Assembly (NCBI RefSeq): GCF_003201565.1
Contig: NZ_QJJP01000010.1
Location: 1-64,000, forward strand
DNA length: 64,000 nucleotides
Direction of reading: 5' to 3'
Source: Nitrosomonas sp. Nm84
GTDB lineage: Bacteria; Pseudomonadota; Gammaproteobacteria; Burkholderiales; Nitrosomonadaceae
The notes beneath the pieces were generated by a model. That model was not told where the DNA came from, searched no databases, and saw only the letters and a list, made by a program, of their open reading frames with translations. Position numbers and translations under genes: made by a program. Shown here piece after piece: positions 1 through 9,466 of the stretch (position 1 is its first letter; each line of letters starts with the position of its first letter).

Positions 1-189
1 AAACCTCACCGTCAGATGTTGCCAAGTAACCGACAGATCCGAGGAATGACACAAATTATGGTCGATCAGAGTGGGGGTCAGGAAACTTGGCAACCTTACG
101 GCACCAGAGCTCCAATAATTACTCATACAATAATTGAGTCAACTCATTATTGAAATCTGGTATATGTATTCTTACTATCGGAGTGGAAG

Positions 190-537
190 GAGTCCTGGTT
201 CTGGTCGTCGTCTGAGCTAGGCCATCTTTAGCGCATCCGTCACTGAGCTGCTCTGCATATGGGGTTGCATGCTCCAGCCCACAACCTGACGACTATACAG
301 ATCAAGAATCACCGCCAGATACAGCCAGCCAACATCGGTTTGAATATAGGCAATATCGCTTGTCCATACACGATTAGGTGCGTCAGGATGGAAGTTTCGG
401 TGGAGTAAATTTGGCGCAATCGGCAGATTGTGCTTGCTGTCGGTGGTTACGATGAATTTACGCTTCCCACGTGCCTTGATGTCGTGTTCCTTCATGAACC
501 ATCGAATTCGTTCTTTCCAAACTCGAACATTACACAT
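190..537 (-). pseudogene. IS3-family transposase OrfB fragment
   Basis: Remnant of an IS3-family transposase (OrfB, integrase-core DDE domain). The readable part covers the region before and at the first catalytic Asp, with the typical run PNRVWTSDIAYIQTDVGWLY and then LDLYSRQVVGW. An in-frame TAG at 217-219 interrupts it where the family normally has Trp. In the same frame beyond the stop, RRRPEPGL still matches the family for about nine codons (to about 190), and then the similarity ends. The N-terminal part and the remaining two catalytic residues are absent, so this cannot be active. No terminal repeats are recognisable. Family call is firm; the boundaries are approximate. Confidence 0.8.
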
Positions 538-671
538 TTTACTACGCCATTTACATTGTTTCTCTTACATAAAATATTGATTGAGATCAGTAACATTGCT
601 TTTGCCAATGTGTATAATTCTACTAAGCTGAAATAGTCATTTTTTGTTGCGTTAGTCGATTATGGTAATGG

Positions 672-1608
672 GCCAGTCCTGCAAAATGCTTGAAAGCCGA
701 ATGAGTGCTCAATGCATGCGAATTAGCAAACGCTGAAATCCCTGGGAATCTATACTATTCCCATCGAAACCTGAGGGAATTAGGGGAAACTTAAATGCCG
801 ATTGATAATTTTTTTCATACTCGCCTAGACCAGATGATTGATCTGCGCCACCCCTTGGCAGTGCTGGCAAATCGAATGCCGTGGCCACAGATCGAAATAG
901 CGCTTACACCAGCTTTTGAACGTAAGGACCGTCAAGGAGAAGTAGCGGAGATCAACGGCCTTTTGGGTACAACACTGATGATTACTGGTGGGGGCGTAAG
1001 TGCAGCGGGGCGGCCGCGTTTGCCGATTCGGTTGATGGCTTCCTTGCTGTATCTGAAGCATGTATTCAATCTCAGTGACAAAGAATTGGTGATTCGCTGG
1101 TCGGAGAATGTGATCTGGCAGTATTTCAGTGGACAGGAATACTCCATACCGAAGTTGCCCTGTAACGCTACCCAGATAGGACGCTTCCGCACTGCCATTG
1201 GTGAATCCGCTGTTGAAAAGCTACTGAAGGCAACGATTGACGCTGCCGTGCAGGCGAAGGTGGTGAAACCGGCTGAATTCGAAAGCGTCATTGTCGATCT
1301 CGGATTTCACGGCATGGATGCTGATAATCCGCAAGTGGAAATCATCCATCGCGGCAAGTCCAAGTCACTGACAAAGCTGCAGCAGCGGCACTGGCTCAGA
1401 CGCCGACAGTCCGTGGAACCCGCAATTGGGCATTTAAAGTCGGATCACCGAATGGATCGCTGCTGGCTGATGAGAGCAATGCTCTACTTGAGGTTAAAGG
1501 GTATTTTATTGCGCTTTGTTATGCTTCGCTGACTAACTTGTTTCGAAAAAAACAGCCATATATATCTGCAAAGCTTGTTTGTGTACAAGTGAATTTTGCA
1601 GGACTGAC
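672..1608 (+). mobile_element. Internally deleted IS5-family insertion sequence
   Basis: A short IS5-family element of about 0.94 kb bounded by terminal inverted repeats. CAGTCCTGCAAAAT at 674-687 is the exact reverse complement of 1593-1606, with scattered matches a few bases further on both sides. It encloses one deleted transposase gene (795-1532). No clean target-site duplication was recognised. Because both ends are preserved, it could in principle be moved in trans by an intact relative. The right end lies about 33 bases upstream of the start of the GGDEF/EAL gene. Confidence 0.75.
795..1532 (+). pseudogene. IS5-family transposase with large internal deletion
   Basis: The N-terminal half is a normal IS5-type transposase start (DUF772-like region, with GRPRLPIRLMASLLYLKHVF and then FSGQEY). 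After FESVIVD, which carries the first catalytic Asp (codon near 1296), the frame jumps directly to LGFHGMDADNP and then RRRQSVEPAIGHLKSDHRMD, which in full-length relatives lies far downstream. Roughly 200 codons between these blocks, including the second catalytic region, are missing although the frame is kept. The last 20 or so residues after DRCWL also differ from the usual tail, suggesting a second lesion near 1471. Full-length relatives have about 440-480 residues against 245 here. Not functional as a transposase. Confidence 0.85.
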
Positions 1609-1640
1609 TAATGAATCGTACTATATGTGAGGGAACCTCC

Positions 1641-3821
1641 ATGTCGACATCAAAGTATCCTATTTTAGATAACCTGGAAATTTCTGAATTGATGTTCAAT
1701 TCATGGCAAAAAACAGTAAACCTCATGGCGGAAATTTTCTCGGTACCCGCCGCACTTGTTATGCGAGTACACGCTAAAGATCTTGAAGTATTTGTTGCAA
1801 GCAGCAATAAAGATAATGTTTATCAACGAGGTGTGAAATCACCACTGGATATTGGTCATTATTGCGAAACTGTAATGAGTACGCGATGCGAGCTGTTGGT
1901 TCCAAATGCCCTAAAGGATCCAAAATGGGATAAGAATCCTCATATTGCTTTCGGTATGATTTCGTATTATGGCTTGCCGCTCACCTGGCCTTACGGAGAA
2001 ATCTTCGGAACAATTTGTATACTCGATAGTAAAGAGAATGCCTATTGCATGCAATACCGGCAAATATTAAAGCACTTCCAAGAAAGTGTACTTTATGGGC
2101 TGGAGACTACTTATCAGAAACATCATTACGCGAAAGAAGCCAGTTTAGCCAATGAGAAACTTAACATCATGCTGCAAGCATTACAGCAAAGCCCCAGTGC
2201 GACTGCCATCACTGATGCAGAGCTGAATATTATCTACACTAATCGAGGGTTTGAAAAATTATCAACGCACTTCGATGATGGAGTATCTGACAAAGTTCTG
2301 AGCAATTTATTAAAAAATCAAATTTCCAAATTCACTGAAGAAGATATCCGACGCGCATTAGTGGTCAACAATTATTGGGAAGGGAAGATTCAAACTCTGG
2401 ATAAAAACGATCATCAACATTGGGAACATGTGCGTATTTCCAGCATTTTGGATAACTTCGGGAATTCCAGTAATTATCTACTGATCCGAGAAAACATCAC
2501 CAAACAAAAAATGCATGAAGATAAGCTACGCCAGCTTGCGTTATTTGACCAGTTGACCGGATTACCGAATCGTAGATTGATTATTCATCGATTAAACCAG
2601 CTAATCGATGATGCTAAAAGAAATGGACAAAAGGTGGCCGTTATTTTTCTTGATCTCGATGATTTTAAAAAAATCAACGATAGCATGGGGCACGAAAGCG
2701 GTGATGAATTGATCGTTAATGCTGCTGGGCGAATAAATGCCATTCTTCGTACAAGCGATACACTAGGCCGGTTTGGTGGCGATGAATTCATCATTTTGAT
2801 GGGATATCTGGACGACATTTCGTCTATTCAACAGTTAATGGTAAGAATTAAGGATCTATTTAGCAAAGGTTTTCAAATTAGAAACCGAGATTTTCTGATA
2901 TCTGCAAGTATGGGAATTGCCATTTATCCTGAAGATGGTGATACTCCGTCATTTCTGATTAGAAGCGCAGATACTGCGATGTACTATTCCAAGAAAAGCG
3001 GCAGGAGCACTTATACATTCCATACAAAATCGATGAATCTAATCGCCGAGTATCAAGTGAAGCTCGAAGAGCAACTCAATAAAGCTTTGGAGCTTCGTGA
3101 GTTGAAAGTATTTTATCAACCTCAGATTGATATTGCCTCAGGTAAAACAGTCGGATTCGAAGCGTTGTTACGCTGGCAAAATCCAGAATTGGGTGAAGTT
3201 TCACCAGATGAATTCATTCCCCTCGCAGAGCAAACCGATCTAATAGTTCAGATCGGTCAATTTGTTTTGGATCAAGCATTGATGCAACTTTCAATTTGGC
3301 AAAAGACACACGATCAATCATTAAAAATTGCAGTTAATTTTTCACCGCGCCAGTTTTATGATCCGTCGTTATTCACAACGATCCAGACCGCATTGGCAAA
3401 ACATAAGCTCAGCACTAATAGTTTGGAAATTGAAATTACCGAAGGACTGCTAATGAGCAAAAATACATACGTATTTGAGACACTGATTAGCCTCCGTAAA
3501 TGCGGCGTAATGGTAACAATGGATGATTTTGGCACGGGTTATTCATCATTGAGCTATTTAAACCGGTATCCGTTCAATATGATTAAAATCGATCGCAGTT
3601 TCATCAAAAACATAACGACCGATATGCAGAGCCGCCACTTGGTTAACTCAATCATCACCATGACACATGGCATAGGCTACAAAGTTATCGCTGAAGGTGT
3701 CGAGAATGTGGATCAACTGAATATTTTGTCGCGATTTAAATGCGATTATGGGCAAGGTTATTATTTTGGAAAGCCTTCATCTGCGGAAGATATACTTCTC
3801 GCAAATCAGAAAATAGTTTAA
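1641..3821 (+). CDS. GAF-PAS-GGDEF-EAL cyclic-di-GMP turnover protein
   Basis: Bifunctional signalling protein predicted to make and/or degrade cyclic di-GMP in the cytoplasm. From the chosen start (ATG 1641, behind GAGGGA at 1629-1634) it has about 726 residues: a GAF-like sensor (about 20-165), a PAS-like domain (about 170-290), a GGDEF domain with an intact GRFGGDEF motif at about residue 379, and an EAL domain with FEALLRW at about 507. The product-inhibition I-site RxxD is present (RTSD, five residues before GGDEF). EAL catalytic features are also intact (NFSPRQF, EITEG, DDFGTGYSS, KIDRSFI, IAEGVE), so both activities look possible. No membrane segment is seen. An ATG ten codons upstream (1611) exists but borders the IS5 end and lacks a ribosome site. 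The upstream region is IS sequence, so the original promoter may have been displaced. Confidence 0.9.
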   Translation: MSTSKYPILDNLEISELMFNSWQKTVNLMAEIFSVPAALVMRVHAKDLEVFVASSNKDNVYQRGVKSPLDIGHYCETVMSTRCELLVPNALKDPKWDKNPHIAFGMISYYGLPLTWPYGEIFGTICILDSKENAYCMQYRQILKHFQESVLYGLETTYQKHHYAKEASLANEKLNIMLQALQQSPSATAITDAELNIIYTNRGFEKLSTHFDDGVSDKVLSNLLKNQISKFTEEDIRRALVVNNYWEGKIQTLDKNDHQHWEHVRISSILDNFGNSSNYLLIRENITKQKMHEDKLRQLALFDQLTGLPNRRLIIHRLNQLIDDAKRNGQKVAVIFLDLDDFKKINDSMGHESGDELIVNAAGRINAILRTSDTLGRFGGDEFIILMGYLDDISSIQQLMVRIKDLFSKGFQIRNRDFLISASMGIAIYPEDGDTPSFLIRSADTAMYYSKKSGRSTYTFHTKSMNLIAEYQVKLEEQLNKALELRELKVFYQPQIDIASGKTVGFEALLRWQNPELGEVSPDEFIPLAEQTDLIVQIGQFVLDQALMQLSIWQKTHDQSLKIAVNFSPRQFYDPSLFTTIQTALAKHKLSTNSLEIEITEGLLMSKNTYVFETLISLRKCGVMVTMDDFGTGYSSLSYLNRYPFNMIKIDRSFIKNITTDMQSRHLVNSIITMTHGIGYKVIAEGVENVDQLNILSRFKCDYGQGYYFGKPSSAEDILLANQKIV

Positions 3822-3831
3822 GTCAAACTAA

Positions 3832-3905
3832 CTCCGGCAAAGCCGGATGCTTACTGGGTGTGCCTAAAAGGCGCCCCTAGACCATGAGCCGCCCAAGGCG
3901 GCTAA
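3832..3905. repeat. Two short hairpins after the GGDEF/EAL gene
   Basis: TCCGGCAAAGCCGGA (about 3833-3847) and AGCCGCCCAAGGCGGCT (about 3888-3904) can each form a compact hairpin. They lie just after the stop of the GGDEF/EAL gene and before the convergent cyanophycin synthetase, so they may act as terminators, although no run of T follows. The first resembles a hairpin at 58938-58959, suggesting a dispersed repeat family. Confidence 0.5.
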
Positions 3906-3929
3906 ACATCCAATTTCATTTGCAAAAGT

Positions 3930-3989
3930 GAGAGTTGCCGGTTTTGATAAAGGTATCAAATCTTAACCAAAACAAAAGAGGTAACTCTC
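3930..3989. repeat. 10-bp inverted repeat, possible mobile-element end
   Basis: GAGAGTTGCC (3930-3939) and GGTAACTCTC (3980-3989) are inverted copies with one mismatch. An ATG follows at 3991 with a short open frame that runs antisense into the 3' end of the cyanophycin synthetase gene. It may be a remnant of an inserted element or simply a stem. I cannot assign it. Confidence 0.35.
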
Positions 3990-4012
3990 AATGATGCATA
4001 CTAATAATCGTA

Positions 4013-6583
4013 CTAACCTAATGCAATACGATGATTAATCTGGCCAAGCGACTGTTCAACTTGATCAACTAAAATGAGGCATAATTCGCCAGCTTTTAGA
4101 TTTGATAGCGCCGCATCAATTGCAATAGCCTCTCCAATGATTTCACTTATTTTTTGCGTGCGCTTGGCATTACCTAAGCCTTCTCTCAGAAGAGTTAATA
4201 CTTCCCCGTCTGCGCGCCCTCGTTGGCATTGATCTTGATACAATACAACTTCATCAAATGCATCACCGAGGATTCTGGTTTGCTGACGAATATCCTCATC
4301 ACGACGATCGCCAGCGGCACTGATAACAACAGAGCGTTTCTTCGATGGAATATTATCAATGGCACTTACAAGTGCTTGTATGGCATCAGGATTGTGCCCA
4401 TAATCGGCAATTAAAGTGGCGTCGCGATAATTAAACAGATTGAAACGACCCGGTGCTGTCTGCGCATCGCTCACGAAACTGGATAAACCGGCACTAATAA
4501 CTGACCAATCCAAACCAAGCGCCCATCCCGCTCCAATAGCAGCCATCGCATTTTCAATTTGGAAATGAATGCTGCCATTCTTTGTGAGCGGAATTTCATT
4601 CAACGGTATCCGATGCTCGCCGTCTTCTCCTAAAGCGACAATGCAATGGTTTTCCATATAGATAACACGTTTATGTTGCGCGCGGTGCATTGCTAATACG
4701 GGGTGATGACTATCACGCGCAAAGAAAATAACCGAACCAGGGCAGTAATCGGCCATACTTGCAACCAACGGATCAGCGGCATTAAGCACAGCACAACCAG
4801 TTGATTTTACATTCTGTACAACAATTCGTTTAACTACAGCTAATTCTTCTGCTGTGTTGACATAAGCCATGCCTAGATGGTCACCCATACCAATATTGGT
4901 GACAACGGCAACATGGCAGCGATCAAAGCCTAAGCCTTCGCGTAACATTCCGCCACGTGCAGTTTCTAGAACAGCAGCATCTACATCCGGGTGAAATAGG
5001 ATATTTCTTGCACTTTTGGGACCACTGCAATCTCCCGTATCAGTACAAAGCCCATCAATATAAACACCATCAGTGCACGCAAGACCAACACGTTTGCTAT
5101 CTTTATCCAATACATTGGCAATCAAACGAGCTGTTGTCGTTTTGCCGTTTGTGCCTGTCACAGCAATCACTGGGATACGCGCATCATCTCCTGTAGCAAA
5201 CATATTGTCGATGATGGCTTCACCCACGGCGCGTGCTTTACCGAAAGAAGGTTGCAAATGCATGCGTAAACCGGGCGCCGCGTTGACTTCAATAACGCCG
5301 CCTCCTTGTTCTTCCAGTGAGAGTGCTACATTGTCGCAAACAACATCAACACCGCAAATATCCAAACCTACGACTTGTGCAGCTGCAACCACACGAGCCG
5401 CCAACTCTGGATGAACATCATCAGTTACATCAGTAGCGGTTCCACCTGTCGATAAGTTGGCATTATTACGCAAAATAACCCGCATTCCTTGAGCAGGAAC
5501 TGATTCAGCAGTTAGTCCCTGTGCTGACAGGTGCGCTAAGGAAATCTCATCTAAATGAATTTTAGTCAAAGAAGAAACATGACCTTCACCACGCCTTGGA
5601 TCACGATTAATCTGATCGACCAATTGATGAATATTGTGCAGTCCGTTACCAACGATTTGTGGTGGTTCACGGCGTGCCGCAGCAACCAGCTTATTGCCAA
5701 CTACTAACATACGATAATCATGCCCGGGAACATAACGTTCAACTAAAACATTGTTGCTGAATTCGGCTGCAATCATATAAGCAGCTTTTACTTGTTCAGC
5801 ATTGATAAGATTAACGGTTACTCCTTTGCCTTGATTGCTGTCTTGTGGTTTGACGACTACCGGAGTGCCGATTTCAGAAGCCGCCTTCCAGGCATCTTCA
5901 GCGGTTTTTACGTTGCGACCAAGTGGAACAGGAATTCCCGCAGCATGCAGCAGTGTTTTAGTTAATTCCTTGTCCTGTACAATTGATTCCGCAACAGCGC
6001 TGGTCATATCGCTCTCAGAGGCTTGGATACGACGCTGCTTACTACCCCAACCAAATTGCACCAAGCTACCTTCAGTCAGGCGACGAAATGGAATGCCACG
6101 GGCAATCGCAGCTTGAACAATAGCGCCTGTACTCGGCCCAAGACGTATATCTTCATTGAGCTCACGTAAGCGAAACAAAGCATCATTTAAATCAAAGGCG
6201 ATGCTTTCAATAGCAGCGTTACACAGCGCTTGTGCCAACTCAAAAGCAAGCCGACCGACCTTTTCTTCACTATATTCGACAATGACGCGATAAGTATTAG
6301 CTTCCGGTGCTTTAGCTGTATGGCTAAAGGATACTGGGCAACCGGCTTGTACTTGCAAATAAAGTGCAACATGTTCAAGTATATGAGCCGGTGTGATGAC
6401 TTCATGATGATCTTCGGGTCGAGGGACGGGAATTTCTGGAAAGCGCTCATGCAGTCTCGCCCTAAAACCAGATAGGGTATTAATATTATTTTCAGATTCA
6501 ATACAAAGAACAGTAGCTTCAATAGAGGTATGATGACTCCATAAATTGGGTCCACGCAATGCACGAATACGTAATACTTTCAT
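4013..6583 (-). CDS. cphA: Cyanophycin synthetase (full length)
   Basis: Synthesises cyanophycin, the poly-aspartate/arginine storage polymer, without ribosomes by alternate ATP-dependent addition of Asp and Arg. The 856 residues match the usual length of about 870. An N-terminal domain (about 1-160) is followed by an ATP-grasp domain (VVKPQDSNQGKGVTV; GGGVIEVNAAPGLRMH) and a Mur-ligase-like domain with the P-loop GTNGKTTTARLI (about residue 476). The complete C-terminal part is present (DYGHNPDAI, AAGDRRDEDIRQ). It is the last gene of a minus-strand run and overlaps the upstream synthetase-like gene by four bases (ATGA), indicating translational coupling. No cyanophycinase or isoaspartyl dipeptidase is visible nearby, so degradation must be encoded elsewhere. 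Very confident in function. Confidence 0.95.
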   Translation of the reverse strand: MKVLRIRALRGPNLWSHHTSIEATVLCIESENNINTLSGFRARLHERFPEIPVPRPEDHHEVITPAHILEHVALYLQVQAGCPVSFSHTAKAPEANTYRVIVEYSEEKVGRLAFELAQALCNAAIESIAFDLNDALFRLRELNEDIRLGPSTGAIVQAAIARGIPFRRLTEGSLVQFGWGSKQRRIQASESDMTSAVAESIVQDKELTKTLLHAAGIPVPLGRNVKTAEDAWKAASEIGTPVVVKPQDSNQGKGVTVNLINAEQVKAAYMIAAEFSNNVLVERYVPGHDYRMLVVGNKLVAAARREPPQIVGNGLHNIHQLVDQINRDPRRGEGHVSSLTKIHLDEISLAHLSAQGLTAESVPAQGMRVILRNNANLSTGGTATDVTDDVHPELAARVVAAAQVVGLDICGVDVVCDNVALSLEEQGGGVIEVNAAPGLRMHLQPSFGKARAVGEAIIDNMFATGDDARIPVIAVTGTNGKTTTARLIANVLDKDSKRVGLACTDGVYIDGLCTDTGDCSGPKSARNILFHPDVDAAVLETARGGMLREGLGFDRCHVAVVTNIGMGDHLGMAYVNTAEELAVVKRIVVQNVKSTGCAVLNAADPLVASMADYCPGSVIFFARDSHHPVLAMHRAQHKRVIYMENHCIVALGEDGEHRIPLNEIPLTKNGSIHFQIENAMAAIGAGWALGLDWSVISAGLSSFVSDAQTAPGRFNLFNYRDATLIADYGHNPDAIQALVSAIDNIPSKKRSVVISAAGDRRDEDIRQQTRILGDAFDEVVLYQDQCQRGRADGEVLTLLREGLGNAKRTQKISEIIGEAIAIDAALSNLKAGELCLILVDQVEQSLGQINHRIALG

Positions 6584-8910
6584 AATTTAATTCCTTGAGT
6601 TTGTAGGCCAATTGGGAAATTCTGATTTCCGGGCGTGTATTTTTTTTGACTGAATCCAAAAGTTGCGATACCGGTACGTATAAGATCAGGCTCAATGTCT
6701 AGTGCCCATGCAGCCCCGACAGCAGCTAATATGTTTTCGATTTCTTGAGCACTATGCTCGTTACTATCTGAGGCGATTTCCTGCAATTTAATCAAGGGCA
6801 GTTCATGAGAACCAGTGACCAGTGTGATCGAATTGTGACGTAAAATCACAGCACGCTTACCTAGAGTAGAGCCAGTTCCGTTAGCGCAATGCTGAGTGAT
6901 TACAGATAGGTCTGGTTCAATACTGAAGAAAATAACCTCACCGTGACACAATTCAGACATCTCAACCAACATTTCATGCCTGGCGTTGAGTACCGCCGTA
7001 CCGATTGGTAGTTGTATATCTTTTTCTACATCATCAACGGCCGCTGCTGTAGGTGTGACTATATCGACTTGTGTACGAAACACGTTATACACTTGCTTTA
7101 GTGTTTCAATGCCGTGATGACCAAAATGATGAGTCGGATCGACATTAGTGACAACACCAACTTGGCAGCTGTCATAGGCCAATCCTTCGTTCAGGAGGGT
7201 ATCAAAGCCATTCTCAAATACTGCAGCTTCAGCGGTTGGATTCATCAAAGCACGATTGGCCGCTGCCCAATTGGCACTGTTGTTTTTATCAATTTTCCTG
7301 TAATCCAGATAAAGTCCGTCGCTACATGCCAGTCCAGTTTGCTTACCAGAGAGTATGAGCAGTCTGGCAACAAGATAAGCGACCGCTGTTTTGCCATAGC
7401 TACCCGTGATTCCCACAATGGGGATACGGCCGCTGCTTTGATCCGGAAACAGATGGCTAACGATTGCTTTGCCAACGGGGCGGGGTGTACCCACTGCAGG
7501 TTTAATATGCATCAACAAACTTGGTCCAGCATTTACCTCGACAATCGCTCCACCTTGTTCACTCAATGGACGAGAAATATCGTTGGCCACTAAATCAATA
7601 CCCGCAATATCCAAGCCAATGACACGGGCAGCCAGGGATGCGATAGATGCAGTACTAGGATGGATTTGATCCGTTACATCAAATGCATGGTTGCCATTAC
7701 GCTGAATCAAAACCTTAATGCCAGCTGGAACAACTGAGTCACTTTGATAACCTTGGTGAGCAATTTCCATTTGCGCGGCACTATCCAGACGAATCAGATT
7801 GAGTGGGTGATTTTCTGTCGATCCTCGGCGTGGGTCAGAATTGATTTGAGACTCAATCAATTCAGCAATCGTTGAAATACCATCTCCACTTACAGAGACT
7901 GAATCACCCCGTGTAGCAGCAACCAATTCTCCGCCTACAACCAATAATCGATGCTCAGTGCCCGCAATATAACGTTCAACTAATACGCCAGTGCCTTCTT
8001 TCAACGCGATATGATAGGCCGACTCAATTTCTTCTCGGTGGCTTAATTCAATAAATACCCCTCGACCATGGTTCCCGTCACAAGGCTTTATGACTACCGG
8101 TATACCAATATCATTAGCGACTTCCCAAGCAGCCTCAGCACTCTCAACAATATGTCCTTCCGGCACAGGGACGCCACAAGACTGTAATAATGCTTTCGTT
8201 AGATCCTTGTCACGAGAAATGCTTTCTGCGATGGCCGGCGTCCGATCTGTTTCTGCTGTCCAGATGTGACGGCAACGAGCTCCGTATCCCAGTTGTACGA
8301 GATTCCCTTTGGCAATAAGCCGGGTGGCTGGAATATTGCGCGCTATCGCAGCATCTACAATACAAGCTGTGGAAGGACCGAGCCAGAGCGAATCAACCAG
8401 ATCTCGGAGGTTCTGGATAGCGCCATCGACATCGTACGATGGACTATCAGACTGTTGAAAATTCATGGCGGCCAATATCAATTCACGTGCGGAATACAAA
8501 GCGGTTCGTGTAATTTCTGCATGCCATGCGCTGACTGCAACTTTATATACACCGCGTACCGAGGTTTCACGAGCTCGGCCAAAACCACCGCGCATCCCGG
8601 CTAGATTTTGTAGTTCCAGGGTGACATGTTCAAGAATATGGCAAGGCCAAGTGCCTTCTTGTACTCGACGCAAGAAACCGCCACGTTCTTCATAACTACA
8701 ACGGTGCTCAATCAGCGACGGAAGCCATGTCGATAAACGTTCATAAAAGCCTGGGATCGTATCGGAAGGAAAGTCTTCGAGGGCGCCAATATCAACAGTT
8801 GCTTCAAGGGCAGGATAGTAGGTCCACATATTGGGACCATTCAAGTGTTTGATCTCGAGGAACTTAATATCTTTTACATTTTTGCAATCTGGATTTGAGT
8901 AATTAGACAT
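6580..8910 (-). CDS. Second, C-terminally truncated cyanophycin synthetase
   Basis: Paralogue of the downstream cphA, 776 residues. It shares the N-terminal domain (LNGPNMWTYYPALEATVDI), the ATP-grasp domain (VVIKPCDGNHGRGVFIEL; GGAIVEVNAGPSLLMH) and the first part of the Mur-ligase domain. The P-loop reads GITGSYGKTAVAYL instead of the canonical GTNGKTTT: GKT is kept, the flanks are changed. The protein stops just after the segment equivalent to APGRFNLF in CphA, so the last Mur-ligase domain (DYGHNP and GDRRD motifs, about 115 residues) is absent. A second synthetase next to cphA is known in other betaproteobacteria such as Cupriavidus necator. It may work as a modified ligase, a primer or dipeptide-handling enzyme, or a partner subunit; the sequence alone does not decide. 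The start ATG at 8910 follows an 85-base gap after the DUF1854 gene. Confidence 0.9.
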   Translation of the reverse strand: MSNYSNPDCKNVKDIKFLEIKHLNGPNMWTYYPALEATVDIGALEDFPSDTIPGFYERLSTWLPSLIEHRCSYEERGGFLRRVQEGTWPCHILEHVTLELQNLAGMRGGFGRARETSVRGVYKVAVSAWHAEITRTALYSARELILAAMNFQQSDSPSYDVDGAIQNLRDLVDSLWLGPSTACIVDAAIARNIPATRLIAKGNLVQLGYGARCRHIWTAETDRTPAIAESISRDKDLTKALLQSCGVPVPEGHIVESAEAAWEVANDIGIPVVIKPCDGNHGRGVFIELSHREEIESAYHIALKEGTGVLVERYIAGTEHRLLVVGGELVAATRGDSVSVSGDGISTIAELIESQINSDPRRGSTENHPLNLIRLDSAAQMEIAHQGYQSDSVVPAGIKVLIQRNGNHAFDVTDQIHPSTASIASLAARVIGLDIAGIDLVANDISRPLSEQGGAIVEVNAGPSLLMHIKPAVGTPRPVGKAIVSHLFPDQSSGRIPIVGITGSYGKTAVAYLVARLLILSGKQTGLACSDGLYLDYRKIDKNNSANWAAANRALMNPTAEAAVFENGFDTLLNEGLAYDSCQVGVVTNVDPTHHFGHHGIETLKQVYNVFRTQVDIVTPTAAAVDDVEKDIQLPIGTAVLNARHEMLVEMSELCHGEVIFFSIEPDLSVITQHCANGTGSTLGKRAVILRHNSITLVTGSHELPLIKLQEIASDSNEHSAQEIENILAAVGAAWALDIEPDLIRTGIATFGFSQKKYTPGNQNFPIGLQTQGIKL

Positions 8911-8995
8911 AACATTGATATCACGAAAAAGATACCGTATTAACGTTGCTCAAACCAATTGGTTTACATAGAAAGAAAAATAACTCTCAAACACA

Positions 8996-9466
8996 TTACA
9001 GAAAATGATCCAATAGCTTGCGGCTATAACGATCAAGCGCCAAGCGATCACGAATCAGAAAATGTATACCGTGGCTATCTGTAATCATGAGTGATGATGT
9101 TGTTAACTGGCGAATATCTTCTTCGCCCTTGAGAATAAAAGTGACCTCACCGCGATCTGTTTCAACTTGCCAAGTGCTGGGTGTAATAAAACCTGAGACT
9201 TTGAGTAAACGCTTTATTTCAGGCATGAATTCTCGGTTCGCAAGTTCCGCTTCAATGAGTACGCGATAGTCATCTGGTAAATCAGTCAATTGTTCTACCC
9301 ACACCAGCTCATGGCCATGCGAATCAATCAGGGCGATGCCCTGATCGGGGTTGGTGATCGGAAATGATCGTACCGGGACTACGTCTTCCTGTGGACCAGA
9401 TTTATTCGTAAAAACCAATCGACCATAAGCATTCCGGCTTAATTGATAGTCAACTGTGCCGCTCAT
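8996..9466 (-). CDS. DUF1854 protein associated with cyanophycin genes
   Basis: A 156-residue protein of the DUF1854 family, which is recurrently found beside cyanophycin synthetases and a dedicated ABC protein. It has no signal peptide or membrane segment and is probably cytoplasmic. Its start codon overlaps the end of the ABC gene by four bases (ATGA), so the two are translationally coupled. Biochemical role unknown; a link to cyanophycin metabolism or transport is inferred from the neighbours and from the family's usual context. Confidence 0.85.
   Translation of the reverse strand: MSGTVDYQLSRNAYGRLVFTNKSGPQEDVVPVRSFPITNPDQGIALIDSHGHELVWVEQLTDLPDDYRVLIEAELANREFMPEIKRLLKVSGFITPSTWQVETDRGEVTFILKGEEDIRQLTTSSLMITDSHGIHFLIRDRLALDRYSRKLLDHFL

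Noticed and set aside
1..189. Further mobile-element sequence at the left edge
   Set aside because: No reading frame or inverted end could be matched beyond the OrfB fragment.
5073..5414. Plus-strand frames inside the cyanophycin genes
   Set aside because: Antisense shadows of cphA; the coding strand has full family motifs.
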